Of a stretch of DNA of 31,498 nt, positions 1-7,543 are shown one piece after another. The notes beneath the pieces were generated by a model. That model did not search any database. It saw only the letters and a program-made list of their open reading frames with translations, and was not told the origin of the DNA. Source of the stretch: Methanosarcina sp. UBA5 (GTDB taxonomy: Archaea > Halobacteriota > Methanosarcinia > Methanosarcinales > Methanosarcinaceae); contig NZ_DAVG01000086.1 in the NCBI RefSeq assembly GCF_002505485.1, forward strand, positions 1 through 31,498, given 5' to 3'. Position 1 is the first letter of the stretch; every line of letters begins with the position of its first letter. Position numbers and translations under genes: made by a program.

Positions 1-360
1 TTCGTGACCCTCTGCGCTCCCACAGTAATAAAGGAATAGATCTAACAAGAGAAGTCCAGACTGGAAGAGGACCAATATATTTTATATTTTCTTCTACTGT
101 GAATACTGTTGCACACGTCGAGCTAAAAAAAGAAAATAATTCAAAATTAGCTCACGGTTTAAGTAAACAATTACCAACGTATATGAATTCCGAAGAAGTT
201 AGCTTAGGATTCTTCATCATATTTGACTTTGATACTAAAGATATCAGGAATAAAAGAGAATTTGGAGACTGAACGTATAAAAATAGAAAGAGATAAGGGA
301 ATAAAACTTCGAATAATCCATATTGATGCAAAACCGAAGCCTTCAGCCTCAAAAATATAA
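1..360 (+). pseudogene. 3' remnant of a PD-(D/E)XK-nuclease-like gene, frameshifted
   Basis: The frame that begins at base 3 reads as convincing protein up to a TGA at 270-272. It contains the stretch AHVELKKENN followed by GLSKQLPTYM and GFFIIFDFD. An acidic-x-lysine strand, then a helix with QLP.Y, then a hydrophobic strand is the usual layout of the PD-(D/E)XK nuclease core in archaeal restriction-like proteins. A one-base shift at about 255-270 moves into a second frame that continues with ERIKIERDKG and ends IDAKPKPSASKI at the TAA at 358-360. That tail also looks like genuine family sequence, so one gene appears to be split by a frameshift rather than two being present. The 5' part lies outside the window. 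The fold assignment is pattern recognition, so I am fairly sure of coding character and less sure of function. Confidence 0.55.
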
Positions 361-928
361 TTCACTTGTTTTTATCGCAACCTTTTAAAGTTACATGAAC
401 GGGGTTCTTGGCAGTGTCGCGAATTTGCTGTAAATTTGAAGTCAAATTTTTCCTCACAGTATGAAATTAGGTTCTTCTGAAGCGGTATTTTCGTCTCTAA
501 AACTTCTTGAAATTTGTGATTTTACAGAAAATTATGTACATTGCCACGTTCTTGCTAACAGGTATAATAAAATAATAATACAAATGACCAGGAATAAATG
601 CATCAATACTCCAAGCATTACTTCATAATTTACGTCCTGGTCTTTTAAGTATGGAACGTTTCGTTTCATAGTGGATAGGAAATTCCCAAGAAAGTCTGCC
701 ATAAATATACAATAATTTTTTCCCATATATAGAATTATAGTTTTGAGTTTCTCACAATTTCCATGGTAATACCTAGTTTAGCTTCCTTTAACACGCAAGC
801 GAAGCGTGGCGTTGATCGTACTTTTTCCTATACTACCTGGTTCTGCTCCCTTTACACCTTTGTCGAAAACCAAAGAATTTCCAGACATAAAAGTACCTGG
901 CATCCTCACTTTCTGAAATCCGATGCCA
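361..928. other. AT-rich intergenic stretch, no convincing gene
   Basis: I see no supported gene here. A 64-codon minus-strand frame at 532-726 encodes one hydrophobic helix (about LGVLMHLFLVICIIILLYLL) but has no Shine-Dalgarno sequence and no recognisable family. A plus-strand frame at 763-960 runs into the promoter of the stress-protein gene and looks random. Confidence 0.4.
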
Positions 929-936
929 TTATATAT
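929..936 (+). promoter_or_regulatory. TATA box of the universal stress protein gene
   Basis: TTATATAT lies about 50 bases before the ATG at 983. An archaeal TATA box sets the start site roughly 25 bases downstream, which would give a leader of about 20-25 nt holding the duplicated AGGTGAATAGA element and the GGGG Shine-Dalgarno sequence. Confidence 0.45.
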
Positions 937-943
937 TTCTTAC

Positions 944-965
944 AGGTGAATAGAAGGTGAATAGA
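944..965 (+). repeat. Perfect 11-bp tandem duplication in the uspA leader
   Basis: AGGTGAATAGA occurs at 944-954 and again directly at 955-965. Each copy contains the Shine-Dalgarno-like core AGGTGA. The pair sits between the TATA box and the start codon, at or next to the predicted transcription start. Confidence 0.7.
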
Positions 966-982
966 GTAAATGGGGATTCTGC

Positions 983-1435
983 ATGGGGAACGTTACTTTT
1001 AAGAAAATAATGATTGCAACTGACGGCTCGATCTGCTCAAGGCTGGCTGCAAATAATGGAATAGAGCTTGCCCGATTAAGTGGAGGAAAGATTTATGCAG
1101 TATATGTAGTTTCCATGGAATACTTTTCTTCGAGGGCTGTGGACTTTGATTGGGAAATAATACATAAGGCGTTGGAAAAAGAAGGAAGCGAGGCTGTAAA
1201 CTACGTAAAAGGAGCAGGAGAGATAGAAGGAGTTATTGTGGAACCTGTCCTGCTTGAAGGAAATCCTGCAGATGAACTTATCCGGTACGCCGAAGAAGAA
1301 AAAATGGATATTATTGTTATGGGCACTCTTGGCAGAACAGGAATTAATCGGCTGCTTTTAGGCAGCGTTGCCGGAAACGTTGTCCGGCACTCAAAGGTGC
1401 CTGTTATGGTTGTAAGAGAAAAGTGTAAGTCCTGA
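983..1435 (+). CDS. Universal stress protein, UspA family
   Basis: This 150-residue protein is a single UspA domain of normal family length. It opens with KKIMIATDGS, the first beta strand whose aspartate contacts ATP. Near the end it carries GTLGRTGINRLLLGSVAGNVV, which fits the G-2x-G-9x-G(S/T) ATP-binding motif, followed by the closing strand VPVMVV. It is therefore expected to be a soluble, ATP-binding homodimer with a stress or regulatory role, and the substrate or partner cannot be told from sequence. The ATG at 983 is supported by GGGG seven bases upstream. The gene is monocistronic and converges on the polyferredoxin gene, 79 bases away. Confidence 0.93.
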   Translation: MGNVTFKKIMIATDGSICSRLAANNGIELARLSGGKIYAVYVVSMEYFSSRAVDFDWEIIHKALEKEGSEAVNYVKGAGEIEGVIVEPVLLEGNPADELIRYAEEEKMDIIVMGTLGRTGINRLLLGSVAGNVVRHSKVPVMVVREKCKS

Positions 1436-1514
1436 GGTTAAGCTCAGACAAGCTATGGCGTGAAGCCTCCGACTTTTGCATCTTCTTCAGTTTCTTTTCT
1501 CCAGCTTTTACCTT

Positions 1515-2975
1515 TCAACCTTCGATTTTCTTTTTCACGGCTGCGGCTGCATTTTTCGGAGAGTCGGTTTCCCAGAGTTTCCTGACTTTAACGCTCCTGA
1601 GGGCTGGCATTAAGGCCTCAAGCTTTGCCTGCACGGCTGCGAGCATTTCCTCGTCAACTCCAGGAGGAGTTATGCCCATGAACTTCTGGGCTTTAAGGGT
1701 CTCGGTTTCCCTGGGTACTGCACGGTCGACTCCTTTCCTTACTCCTGTTTTCAGGGACTCGATTGCATCCCTCCACTGGGCAGTCCATGGGGTATCAGGA
1801 ATTTCGGTGTGGTGAACCCCGGTTCTGTCCACTTTGATAGCGTCCAGATGACATGCTTTCACACAGGCTCCGCAATAGGTACAGAAATCCTCTGCAAAAG
1901 CAATCTTTCGCGGGTCTTCAGGGTCTGTTGGCACATACCAGAGTTCGGAGGGGCAGACATTAAAACAGCCGCGGCAGCCCTGAGGATCGCATTCCTTCAG
2001 GTTCGTTTCAATAAGGCTCAGCTCCCCTTCCATAGGTTTTTGCAGGTCTACGGCTTCATACGGACAAACAGTCTTGCAGCGGGCACACTGCGTACACTTC
2101 AGCTCGTCGACTTTAACTTTCCCTTCAACTTTCGGAGCTTCACAGGGTCGTTCCCCTTTAACCTTTATTGCTTCTTCAGGGCAGAGATCCTGGCAGAGCA
2201 CACAATAATCGCATTTGTCTTCGTCCACAAGAATCTGCTCAAAAGGCACGGGATTATCAGGTGTGGGTTCACGCTCGAGAAGGATGAAGGCGTCACAGAA
2301 CCGGGCGCAGATTCCACAGAAATTGCATTTCTCCGTGTCAATTTCGATCTCACCTTCTGCCCCTTCCTTTAAAGGCGCGATCTCTTCTTTTTTCGGGAAG
2401 CTGAACTCAACCTCGATCGCATCCTGAGGGCAGGCTCCCTCACAGAGTACGCAGGGGAGGCACTTCTCGTTGATCTTAACAAAGGTATCGTACTTCGGAT
2501 ACTGTTTCTCATCAGTAACCTCTCCTACAGCCTCAAAGGTGATGGCATGAACAGGGCAGAGGTTTGAGCACATCCTGCAGAAGGTACATTTCTCAAGATC
2601 CATCATCACAGCAGGCGCGTCAAGCCCTGTTGCAATTTCATGGAGGGGGCCCATTTCAAGCGCTTTTGTGGGGCAGATTTCTGCACAAATCCCACAGCCG
2701 TTACAGCGCTTGTAATCATAATCCAGAGTCTTGATGGATTTCTCAGTGGCCTGTGTATAGATAAAATGGGAGTCCTGAAGATCCATGCTGGTCGTAACCG
2801 TGATCTTTTCCTGGGCTTCACCCTCAGCAGTCTCGGAAGCTTCGGCTTCGAGATCACCAGCTTCTAACTCATCGGCTTTGAACTCATCGATTTCGGGCTC
2901 CGTAACTTCGTTTTCTCCGGCCCCGCAGCAACCTCTGCAGACGTGAGTTTCCTGTTCGGGGTGTTCCTCACTCAT
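1515..2975 (-). CDS. Polyferredoxin, eight [4Fe-4S] motifs
   Basis: This 486-residue protein holds eight CxxCxxCxxxC-type motifs, beginning near residues 91, 130, 172, 217, 255, 294, 329 and 365. The fourth is followed by Asp instead of the usual Pro. The seventh is widened at its first spacing (CxxxxCxxCxxxC). An acidic, Glu/Ala-rich segment (about residues 20-57) and a small CRGCC cluster precede them, and about 100 residues without cysteine motifs follow. It is expected to act as a soluble molecular wire carrying low-potential electrons. Its ATG overlaps the stop codon of the HdrA gene as TAATG, so the two are translationally coupled and HdrA is the likely partner. The pair recalls the MA2867-MA2868 arrangement in M. 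acetivorans (from memory). Electron acceptor and cluster count in the folded protein are inference. Confidence 0.93.
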   Translation of the reverse strand: MSEEHPEQETHVCRGCCGAGENEVTEPEIDEFKADELEAGDLEAEASETAEGEAQEKITVTTSMDLQDSHFIYTQATEKSIKTLDYDYKRCNGCGICAEICPTKALEMGPLHEIATGLDAPAVMMDLEKCTFCRMCSNLCPVHAITFEAVGEVTDEKQYPKYDTFVKINEKCLPCVLCEGACPQDAIEVEFSFPKKEEIAPLKEGAEGEIEIDTEKCNFCGICARFCDAFILLEREPTPDNPVPFEQILVDEDKCDYCVLCQDLCPEEAIKVKGERPCEAPKVEGKVKVDELKCTQCARCKTVCPYEAVDLQKPMEGELSLIETNLKECDPQGCRGCFNVCPSELWYVPTDPEDPRKIAFAEDFCTYCGACVKACHLDAIKVDRTGVHHTEIPDTPWTAQWRDAIESLKTGVRKGVDRAVPRETETLKAQKFMGITPPGVDEEMLAAVQAKLEALMPALRSVKVRKLWETDSPKNAAAAVKKKIEG

Positions 2976-5353
2976 TATGCCACCTCTTCGAGTTCGGTTT
3001 CAGGCTCTTCAAGCTTGAGTTCGGTTCCTATGGGCCCTATTTCTTCAAGCTCCTTTACAAATTCGGCAATTGTGTTTGAGAAGCGTTCTCCTTCGGCAGC
3101 CGAGATCCACAGGGTTCTCAGCCGTCGGGGGTCGAGCCCGATTTCCTTTATAACTTCCTTTAAGACATCCATTCTTTGTTTTGCATCAAAATTCCCGTGG
3201 ATGTAATGGCACTCGTCCATTCTACAACCTGCAACAAGCACTCCATCGGCTCCGCCTTTTAAGGCTTCAAGCACAAATTCTGGGTTTACCCTTGCCGAGC
3301 ACATGGTACGGATAACCCTAATATTTGTTGGGTAATGAAGCCTCGACATCCCGGTCAGGTCTGCACAGGCGTAACTGCACCAGTTGCAGAGGAAAGCCAC
3401 TATGAAAGGACTCTGGGATCTGTGAGCAGTTGCAGCCCGAACCTGGGCAAGAAGCTGTTCATTTTCGAAGTTTCGCATCTGGATCGCCCCTACAGGGCAC
3501 GCTGCACTGCAGTCTCCGCAGCCGTAACACGAAACCTCATCTACAACAGCTTTTTTATCTTCTATTTTTATTTTCCCAAATTTGCAGACCTCAAGACAGG
3601 TCCGGCACCCTATGCATTTTTCAGGATCGACATGGGCTCCCATAGGATCGGCTTCTAGTTCTCCTGTTCCAAGGAGCTGCATAACCTTGGACGCGCATGC
3701 ACTCCCCTGGGCAATCGAGACCTGGATCTCTTTGGGCCCTGAGGCGCAGCCTGCAAGGAAAACTCCGCTGACCGGAGCATCTACAGGGCGCATTTTCGGG
3801 TGGGCACTTGCAAAGAACCTATCTGGCCGCCTGGCAAGATTTAGCATCCGGCCTATACCTTCTGCCGCTTTGCTGGGCTCGTAGCCTGTTGAAAGCACAA
3901 CAAGGTCGCAGGCCTCTTCTTCGACCCGGGATTCAAGGGTATTTTCATAACGAAGTACAGGCCTGCCGTCTTCGCCTGCGTAAATTTCGGCCACTTTCCC
4001 CCGGATGAAATCAACGCCCATAGCCTGCGTCCTTGTATAATATTCCTCGTACATTTCTCCTGCAGCCCGGATGTCAATGTAATGGATTGTGATCTCAGTA
4101 TCAGGGTAGCGTTCCTTAATCATCTGGGAATTTTTGAGTGCTGCCATGCAGCAAACTCTTGAGCAGTATTCATTGCCAACGGTTTTGTCCCTTGACCCAA
4201 CACACTGGATGAATGCCACGCTTTTAGGGGGTTTACCTGTGGACGGCACAAGGACTCTTCCGCCTGTAGGCCCTGCAGAGTTAAGCATGCGTTCGAGCTG
4301 CATATTTGTTATAACATCAGGATACTTCCCAAACCCGTACTCCTTTTTCCTGGAGGCATCAAAGAGCTGGTAACCTGTTGAAACAATAACCGCCCCAGCT
4401 TCAAACTCAATCTCTTCAGGTTTTTGCTCGTAATCCACGGCATCGGCAGGGCAGGCCTGCGAACACAGCCCACAACCGACACAGTGGTCAGGGTCTATGA
4501 GCACTACCTGCGGAACGGACTGAGGAATTGGCATATATATGGCTCTAGTCTTTCCAACCCCGTAATTCATGGGGTTTTCCATTTCTACGGGACAGACCGC
4601 CGCGCAGAGGTCGACACAGCCTTTGCATTTGTTTTCAAGTATGAACCTGGGCTTGCGTTTAACTTTTACATGGAATTTACCGACAGATCCGGAAATATCA
4701 GTAACCTCGGAGTAGGTGTAAAGGGTAATATTCGGATGGTTTTGAACTTCTGTCATTTTAGGGGCAAGCACACAGATGGAGCAGTCATTTGTGGGAAAGA
4801 CCTCATTCATCAGGGCCATTTTGCCTCCGATCGTGGATTCCCTTTCTACCATTATGACTGGAAAACCGGCTTCTGCAAGATTCAGGGCTGCCTCAATTCC
4901 TGCAACTCCTCCTCCTACGACAAGTACATTTCTGCTGGCTCTGGAACTTGTTGCACTCAATTCCTTGAGGAATTTTGCCTTAGCAACCCCCATTCTTATG
5001 AGGTCAAAAGCTTTCTGGGTCGCCATCTGGGGGTCATCGGCGTGTACCCAGGAACACTGCTCCCTTATGTTTACCATTTCCATTAAGTAAGGGTTCAACC
5101 CGGCTTTTTCCATTACGTGCCTGAAGGTCTTTTCGTGCAGCCTCGGGGAGCAGGCAGCGACCACAACCCTGTCAATTTTGTTTTCTTTTATATCCTTAAT
5201 GATGCCTTCCTGTCCGGAATCGGAACATAGAAACTGTACTTCCCGGGCGAGCACCACATCTTCCAGTTCAGCTGCCATCTCCTGCAGAGCCAGTACATCG
5301 ATTACTCCAGCAATATTCAGCCCGCAGTGGCAAATATAGACTCCGATTCGCAT
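2975..5353 (-). CDS. hdrA2: CoB-CoM heterodisulfide reductase subunit A (HdrA2 type, MvhD fused)
   Basis: The protein is 792 residues from the ATG at 5353 and begins MRIGVYICHCG, the standard HdrA start. An in-frame ATG at 5368 has no well-placed ribosome site, whereas GGAG precedes the second ATG. In order it shows an N-terminal HdrA domain with CSDSGQEGI, an FAD-binding GGGVAGIEAALNLAE near residue 150, the cluster-binding insert CKGCVDLCAAVCP, a ferredoxin motif CVGCGLCSQACP, the second half of the flavin fold, two further ferredoxin motifs (CIGCRTC, CYGCGDCSAACP), and a C-terminal MvhD-like domain (FLCNWCSYACAD, MCSARVNPEFV, GCRMDECHY). HdrA is the bifurcating flavoprotein of soluble heterodisulfide reductase. 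No hdrB or hdrC lies nearby, so the catalytic subunits must be encoded elsewhere. Family and type are nearly certain. Confidence 0.96.
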   Translation of the reverse strand: MRIGVYICHCGLNIAGVIDVLALQEMAAELEDVVLAREVQFLCSDSGQEGIIKDIKENKIDRVVVAACSPRLHEKTFRHVMEKAGLNPYLMEMVNIREQCSWVHADDPQMATQKAFDLIRMGVAKAKFLKELSATSSRASRNVLVVGGGVAGIEAALNLAEAGFPVIMVERESTIGGKMALMNEVFPTNDCSICVLAPKMTEVQNHPNITLYTYSEVTDISGSVGKFHVKVKRKPRFILENKCKGCVDLCAAVCPVEMENPMNYGVGKTRAIYMPIPQSVPQVVLIDPDHCVGCGLCSQACPADAVDYEQKPEEIEFEAGAVIVSTGYQLFDASRKKEYGFGKYPDVITNMQLERMLNSAGPTGGRVLVPSTGKPPKSVAFIQCVGSRDKTVGNEYCSRVCCMAALKNSQMIKERYPDTEITIHYIDIRAAGEMYEEYYTRTQAMGVDFIRGKVAEIYAGEDGRPVLRYENTLESRVEEEACDLVVLSTGYEPSKAAEGIGRMLNLARRPDRFFASAHPKMRPVDAPVSGVFLAGCASGPKEIQVSIAQGSACASKVMQLLGTGELEADPMGAHVDPEKCIGCRTCLEVCKFGKIKIEDKKAVVDEVSCYGCGDCSAACPVGAIQMRNFENEQLLAQVRAATAHRSQSPFIVAFLCNWCSYACADLTGMSRLHYPTNIRVIRTMCSARVNPEFVLEALKGGADGVLVAGCRMDECHYIHGNFDAKQRMDVLKEVIKEIGLDPRRLRTLWISAAEGERFSNTIAEFVKELEEIGPIGTELKLEEPETELEEVA

Positions 5354-5389
5354 AATTGGTGACTCCATATACCTGTGTTTAATGTTGAA

Positions 5390-5420
5390 CGTTAACGACT
5401 AAATCGTGGTTAATATTAAC
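5390..5420 (-). promoter_or_regulatory. hdrA2 promoter region with two palindromes
   Basis: CGTTAACG (5390-5397) and GTTAATATTAAC (5409-5420) are both perfect palindromes and share the GTTAA half-site. The second overlaps a TTAATATT that could be the TATA box for hdrA2, giving a start site near 5388 and a leader of about 35 nt. A symmetric protein binding over this box would be a simple way to repress the operon. The role as an operator is inference. Confidence 0.4.
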
Positions 5421-5915
5421 TTTTAATCTAACTTTGAAGTTGTAATTTCTAAAAAGTTCTGGACTATAAACTCAGAGCCGTGTATCCAGAGTATTTTACC
5501 ATACAGAAAAGTCAGGTTGGTACAGCTCATCAACAAAGACTTTTTTAAACTGATAGGGTTTTTATCATTTTGAATTCATTAACCTGTTACTTTTATATCC
5601 CTATACTTTTTCTTTTGAGCGGGATAAAAATATAGGTGTTTTGTACAAAATCAAAACCTTTATTTCATAAGGCTTTCCCATATTTATCGAAATTGATTAA
5701 GTATTTTGAACTCAGATAATTTCCAGTATGTTCTAAACGCCCGGTTTCATTAATTCTTTTTCGTTAGTTCGTTTTTATTAATTAGGACTTACACACTTCA
5801 TATACAAAACCAAGAACAATAGACGTTATAGTTAAATATGAGTTTTAGACGGTTAAAGGTTCAACGCTATTGATTTCTCGTTTCAGCCGCGTAAGTCATA
5901 TCAAATTAGTCTGCA

Positions 5916-6049
5916 ATAGTTTATTTATATAATCTAATATGACAGTCTATTTATATAATAGAATTTAACAGTTTATTTATATATGACAGAACTCAACAGT
6001 TTAGTTACGTGACAAAATTTCACAGTTTATTTATATATTAGAATTTATA
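5916..6049. repeat. Degenerate 26-28 bp tandem array, about five copies
   Basis: Units begin at about 5916, 5943, 5969, 5997 and 6023. Each opens with a version of CAGTTTATTTATATA and continues with a variable AGAATTTAA-like tail. Unit lengths are 27, 26, 28, 26 and 27. Divergence between units shows the array is old. There are no constant-repeat, variable-spacer features of a CRISPR array. Confidence 0.7.
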
Positions 6050-6120
6050 TTTATTAGTATATTAACTTTCTTATTTATTACAAGCCAATAAATTAACCAG
6101 AATTTAACTTTATAGCCTAA

Positions 6121-6181
6121 CTTTATTATATTGACTCTGCTTCTTTATTATATTGACTCTGCTTATTATATGACTCTGCTT
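6121..6181. repeat. 22-bp tandem duplication plus a shortened third copy
   Basis: Copies at 6121-6142 and 6143-6164 are identical, with core TATTATATTGACTCTGCTT. A third copy at 6165-6181 lacks five bases. The perfect identity of two copies indicates a recent duplication. Confidence 0.8.
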
Positions 6182-6344
6182 TAACGTATCCGCAGTTTGA
6201 CGGATAGCTGCCGGACAACGGATAAAAGCCTTAACATCATTAATTCGGCGTTGTTACTGGAGTTTTACCAATTGATTTATAGTTTGAGAACTTAATTCGT
6301 AATCCAGAAACCAGTTTCAAACGAACAATTTAAGAAAAATCATA

Positions 6345-6518
6345 ATGGAAAATTGGTTATATGGTCCGTTAGTGGAATGAAATTGGTTATATGGACGCTA
6401 GTGAGATAAAATTGACCACAAGGACATGCGTGAGAAAAATTGGTTGTGTGAATGTGAGTGAGATAAATTGATTACATGGACGTAAGTGAGAAAAGTTGGT
6501 TATATTGCGCTGAGTTAG
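6345..6518. repeat. Degenerate 28-29 bp tandem array, six copies
   Basis: Units begin at about 6345, 6377, 6406, 6435, 6463 and 6491, with lengths 32, 29, 29, 28, 28 and 28. The consensus runs approximately as AAATTGGTTATATGGACG, then a few variable bases, then AGTGAGAT. The period is not a multiple of three throughout and stop codons occur in the frames read, so the array is not a coding repeat. It ends about 260 bases before the FTR start codon. Confidence 0.75.
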
Positions 6519-6781
6519 TTAATTCCTGCAGGAGAAAGTATTTTTATAAAATAACTTAAACAAAATTAAAGGTTAATAATGTTACAGGCGAAGTTGGCGC
6601 TAAGTACTCAGGTTATTCCCATAAGTATTTCATACAACTTAAAAGTCTCCAATATACTTTATTCTAGTATATTTCAAATATTCCCAATCTATAAACAGCT
6701 CACGTGGATTCATATCTGATTCACATATTCTTCTCATCAAGGTTCAGGATTGCTTCAATTTAAAGTAAAGGAGTTCTTTTT

Positions 6782-7063
6782 ATGGCTGATCATAATGAAT
6801 TAAAACAGAAAATGTATGAATGGACTCAGAAATATGCAGATAAAGCAGGTTACAGACTTAACCCGGATAAAGAAGCTCTTGACTATGTGCTTGATGGACT
6901 TACAGTTAAGCTTGAGAAATTCGGAAGGCGTTACTGTCCCTGCAGAATAGTTACCGGAGATGAAAAGGAAGATAGAAAGATTGTATGTCCCTGCATCTAT
7001 CATAAAGAAGAAGTCGAAAGGGACGGAAACTGCCACTGCGAACTTTTCTTCAAAGCAAATTAA
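6782..7063 (+). CDS. Ferredoxin-thioredoxin reductase catalytic (beta) subunit family
   Basis: This is a 93-residue protein of typical length for the FTR catalytic chain. The family pattern is complete: RRYCPCR, then VCPCIYH, then GNCHCELF, giving three CxC-type pairs that supply four ligands for a [4Fe-4S] cluster and the redox-active disulfide. In plants and some archaea this subunit passes ferredoxin electrons to a disulfide in thioredoxin or a thioredoxin-like partner. No thioredoxin, glutaredoxin or rubredoxin gene adjoins it, so the partner is unknown. The ATG is preceded by AAAGGAG at a good distance. It is transcribed away from hdrA2 across the repeat-rich spacer, and lies ahead of the Fwd genes, though 480 bases and a hairpin separate them. 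Confidence 0.93.
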   Translation: MADHNELKQKMYEWTQKYADKAGYRLNPDKEALDYVLDGLTVKLEKFGRRYCPCRIVTGDEKEDRKIVCPCIYHKEEVERDGNCHCELFFKAN

Positions 7064-7210
7064 GTTCAGCAGATTCGGTTTGCCTGCAAAGAGACTTTAC
7101 CAGTTCGTTTCCGAATATCAGGGAAATTCATTTGCAAGATCTCCTGACCCAAAAGACCCGGAAACAAAAGCCTGCTTACCTAAGGACATCAAAGTCTTAA
7201 GACTTGCCTG

Positions 7211-7231
7211 AAGCCTTTTGAAAAAAGGCTT
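7211..7231 (+). terminator. Perfect 9-bp hairpin after the FTR gene
   Basis: AAGCCTTTT and AAAAGGCTT are separated by GAA, giving a nine-pair stem with a three-base loop. It lies 148 bases after the FTR stop codon. No U-run follows, so it could be a transcript end, an RNA-stability element or a processing site instead of a classical terminator. Confidence 0.4.
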
Positions 7232-7295
7232 GACCGCAACCTTTCCGGGAGAAAGCTTGATCAAAGACCTACACAGCGTGATCAACCGGCGCAAC

Positions 7296-7323
7296 GGTTG
7301 TGGGTCAGCGGTTGTGGGTCAGC
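7296..7323. repeat. 14-bp perfect tandem duplication
   Basis: GGTTGTGGGTCAGC is present twice in direct succession, followed by a partial third copy beginning GGTTTGT. It lies between the hairpin and the fwd promoter. Confidence 0.75.
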
Positions 7324-7407
7324 GGTTTGTAAATGTTTACAGGGTATTCCTACTGTAACTTAAAAGTAACGATGAGAACAAAAAAGAGAGAGTTTAAGGA
7401 AGAGTAC

Positions 7408-7419
7408 TTATATATATTT
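7408..7419 (+). promoter_or_regulatory. Probable TATA box of the fwd operon
   Basis: TTATATATATTT fits an archaeal TATA element. Transcription would begin near 7442, leaving a leader of about 100 nt before the ATG at 7544. Confidence 0.45.
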
Positions 7420-7543
7420 AATTAAAGGTTATTTGACATACATTTTCAGTGATACGCTTAATTTTGCTTTTTAATCATACTTTTCAACCTGGATACTCTT
7501 TAACGAAAGCTGACATAAAAATTTGACTCAAGGGTGATCTGTA

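Larger units (their letters stand above)
5421..6781. other. Long divergent spacer (about 1.35 kb) between hdrA2 and the FTR gene
   Basis: No open frame here has coding character in either direction. The spacer is very AT-rich and contains three separate tandem arrays, listed as their own entries. It also has an inverted repeat TATCCG/CGGATA at 6187-6192 and 6201-6206 with an 8-nt loop, and a further CGGATA at 6219. Its length is unusual for a divergent promoter region, so a non-coding RNA or long leader cannot be excluded. Confidence 0.5.
7064..7543. other. Spacer between the FTR gene and the fwd operon
   Basis: The first 150 bases hold an open frame ending at 7211 (FGLPAKRLYQFVSEYQG is its most protein-like part), but it overlaps the FTR gene out of frame and has no start of its own. 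After it come a strong hairpin, an inverted repeat CAACCG/CGGTTG (7283-7288, 7295-7300), a 14-bp tandem repeat and the probable fwd promoter. Confidence 0.4.

Noticed and set aside
532..726. 64-residue minus-strand frame with one hydrophobic helix
   Set aside because: It has no ribosome site, no promoter-like sequence and no recognisable family; AT-rich DNA often yields such frames.
4424..5086. 220-codon plus-strand frame opposite hdrA2
   Set aside because: It is the antisense shadow of a conserved gene. Its residues follow from the HdrA codons and it has no start signal.
5353..5368. ATG at 5368 as the hdrA2 start
   Set aside because: It adds five residues before MRIGVYICHCG, the usual beginning of the family, and has a poorly spaced ribosome site.
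6345..6518. Regularly spaced repeats resembling a CRISPR array
   Set aside because: The units adjoin directly with no unique spacers, the repeat is degenerate along its whole length, and no cas gene is present. It is a tandem array.
6960..7211. Second frame through the FTR gene ending at the hairpin
   Set aside because: The first part overlaps FTR out of frame. The last 48 codons look mildly protein-like but have no start and no known relative.
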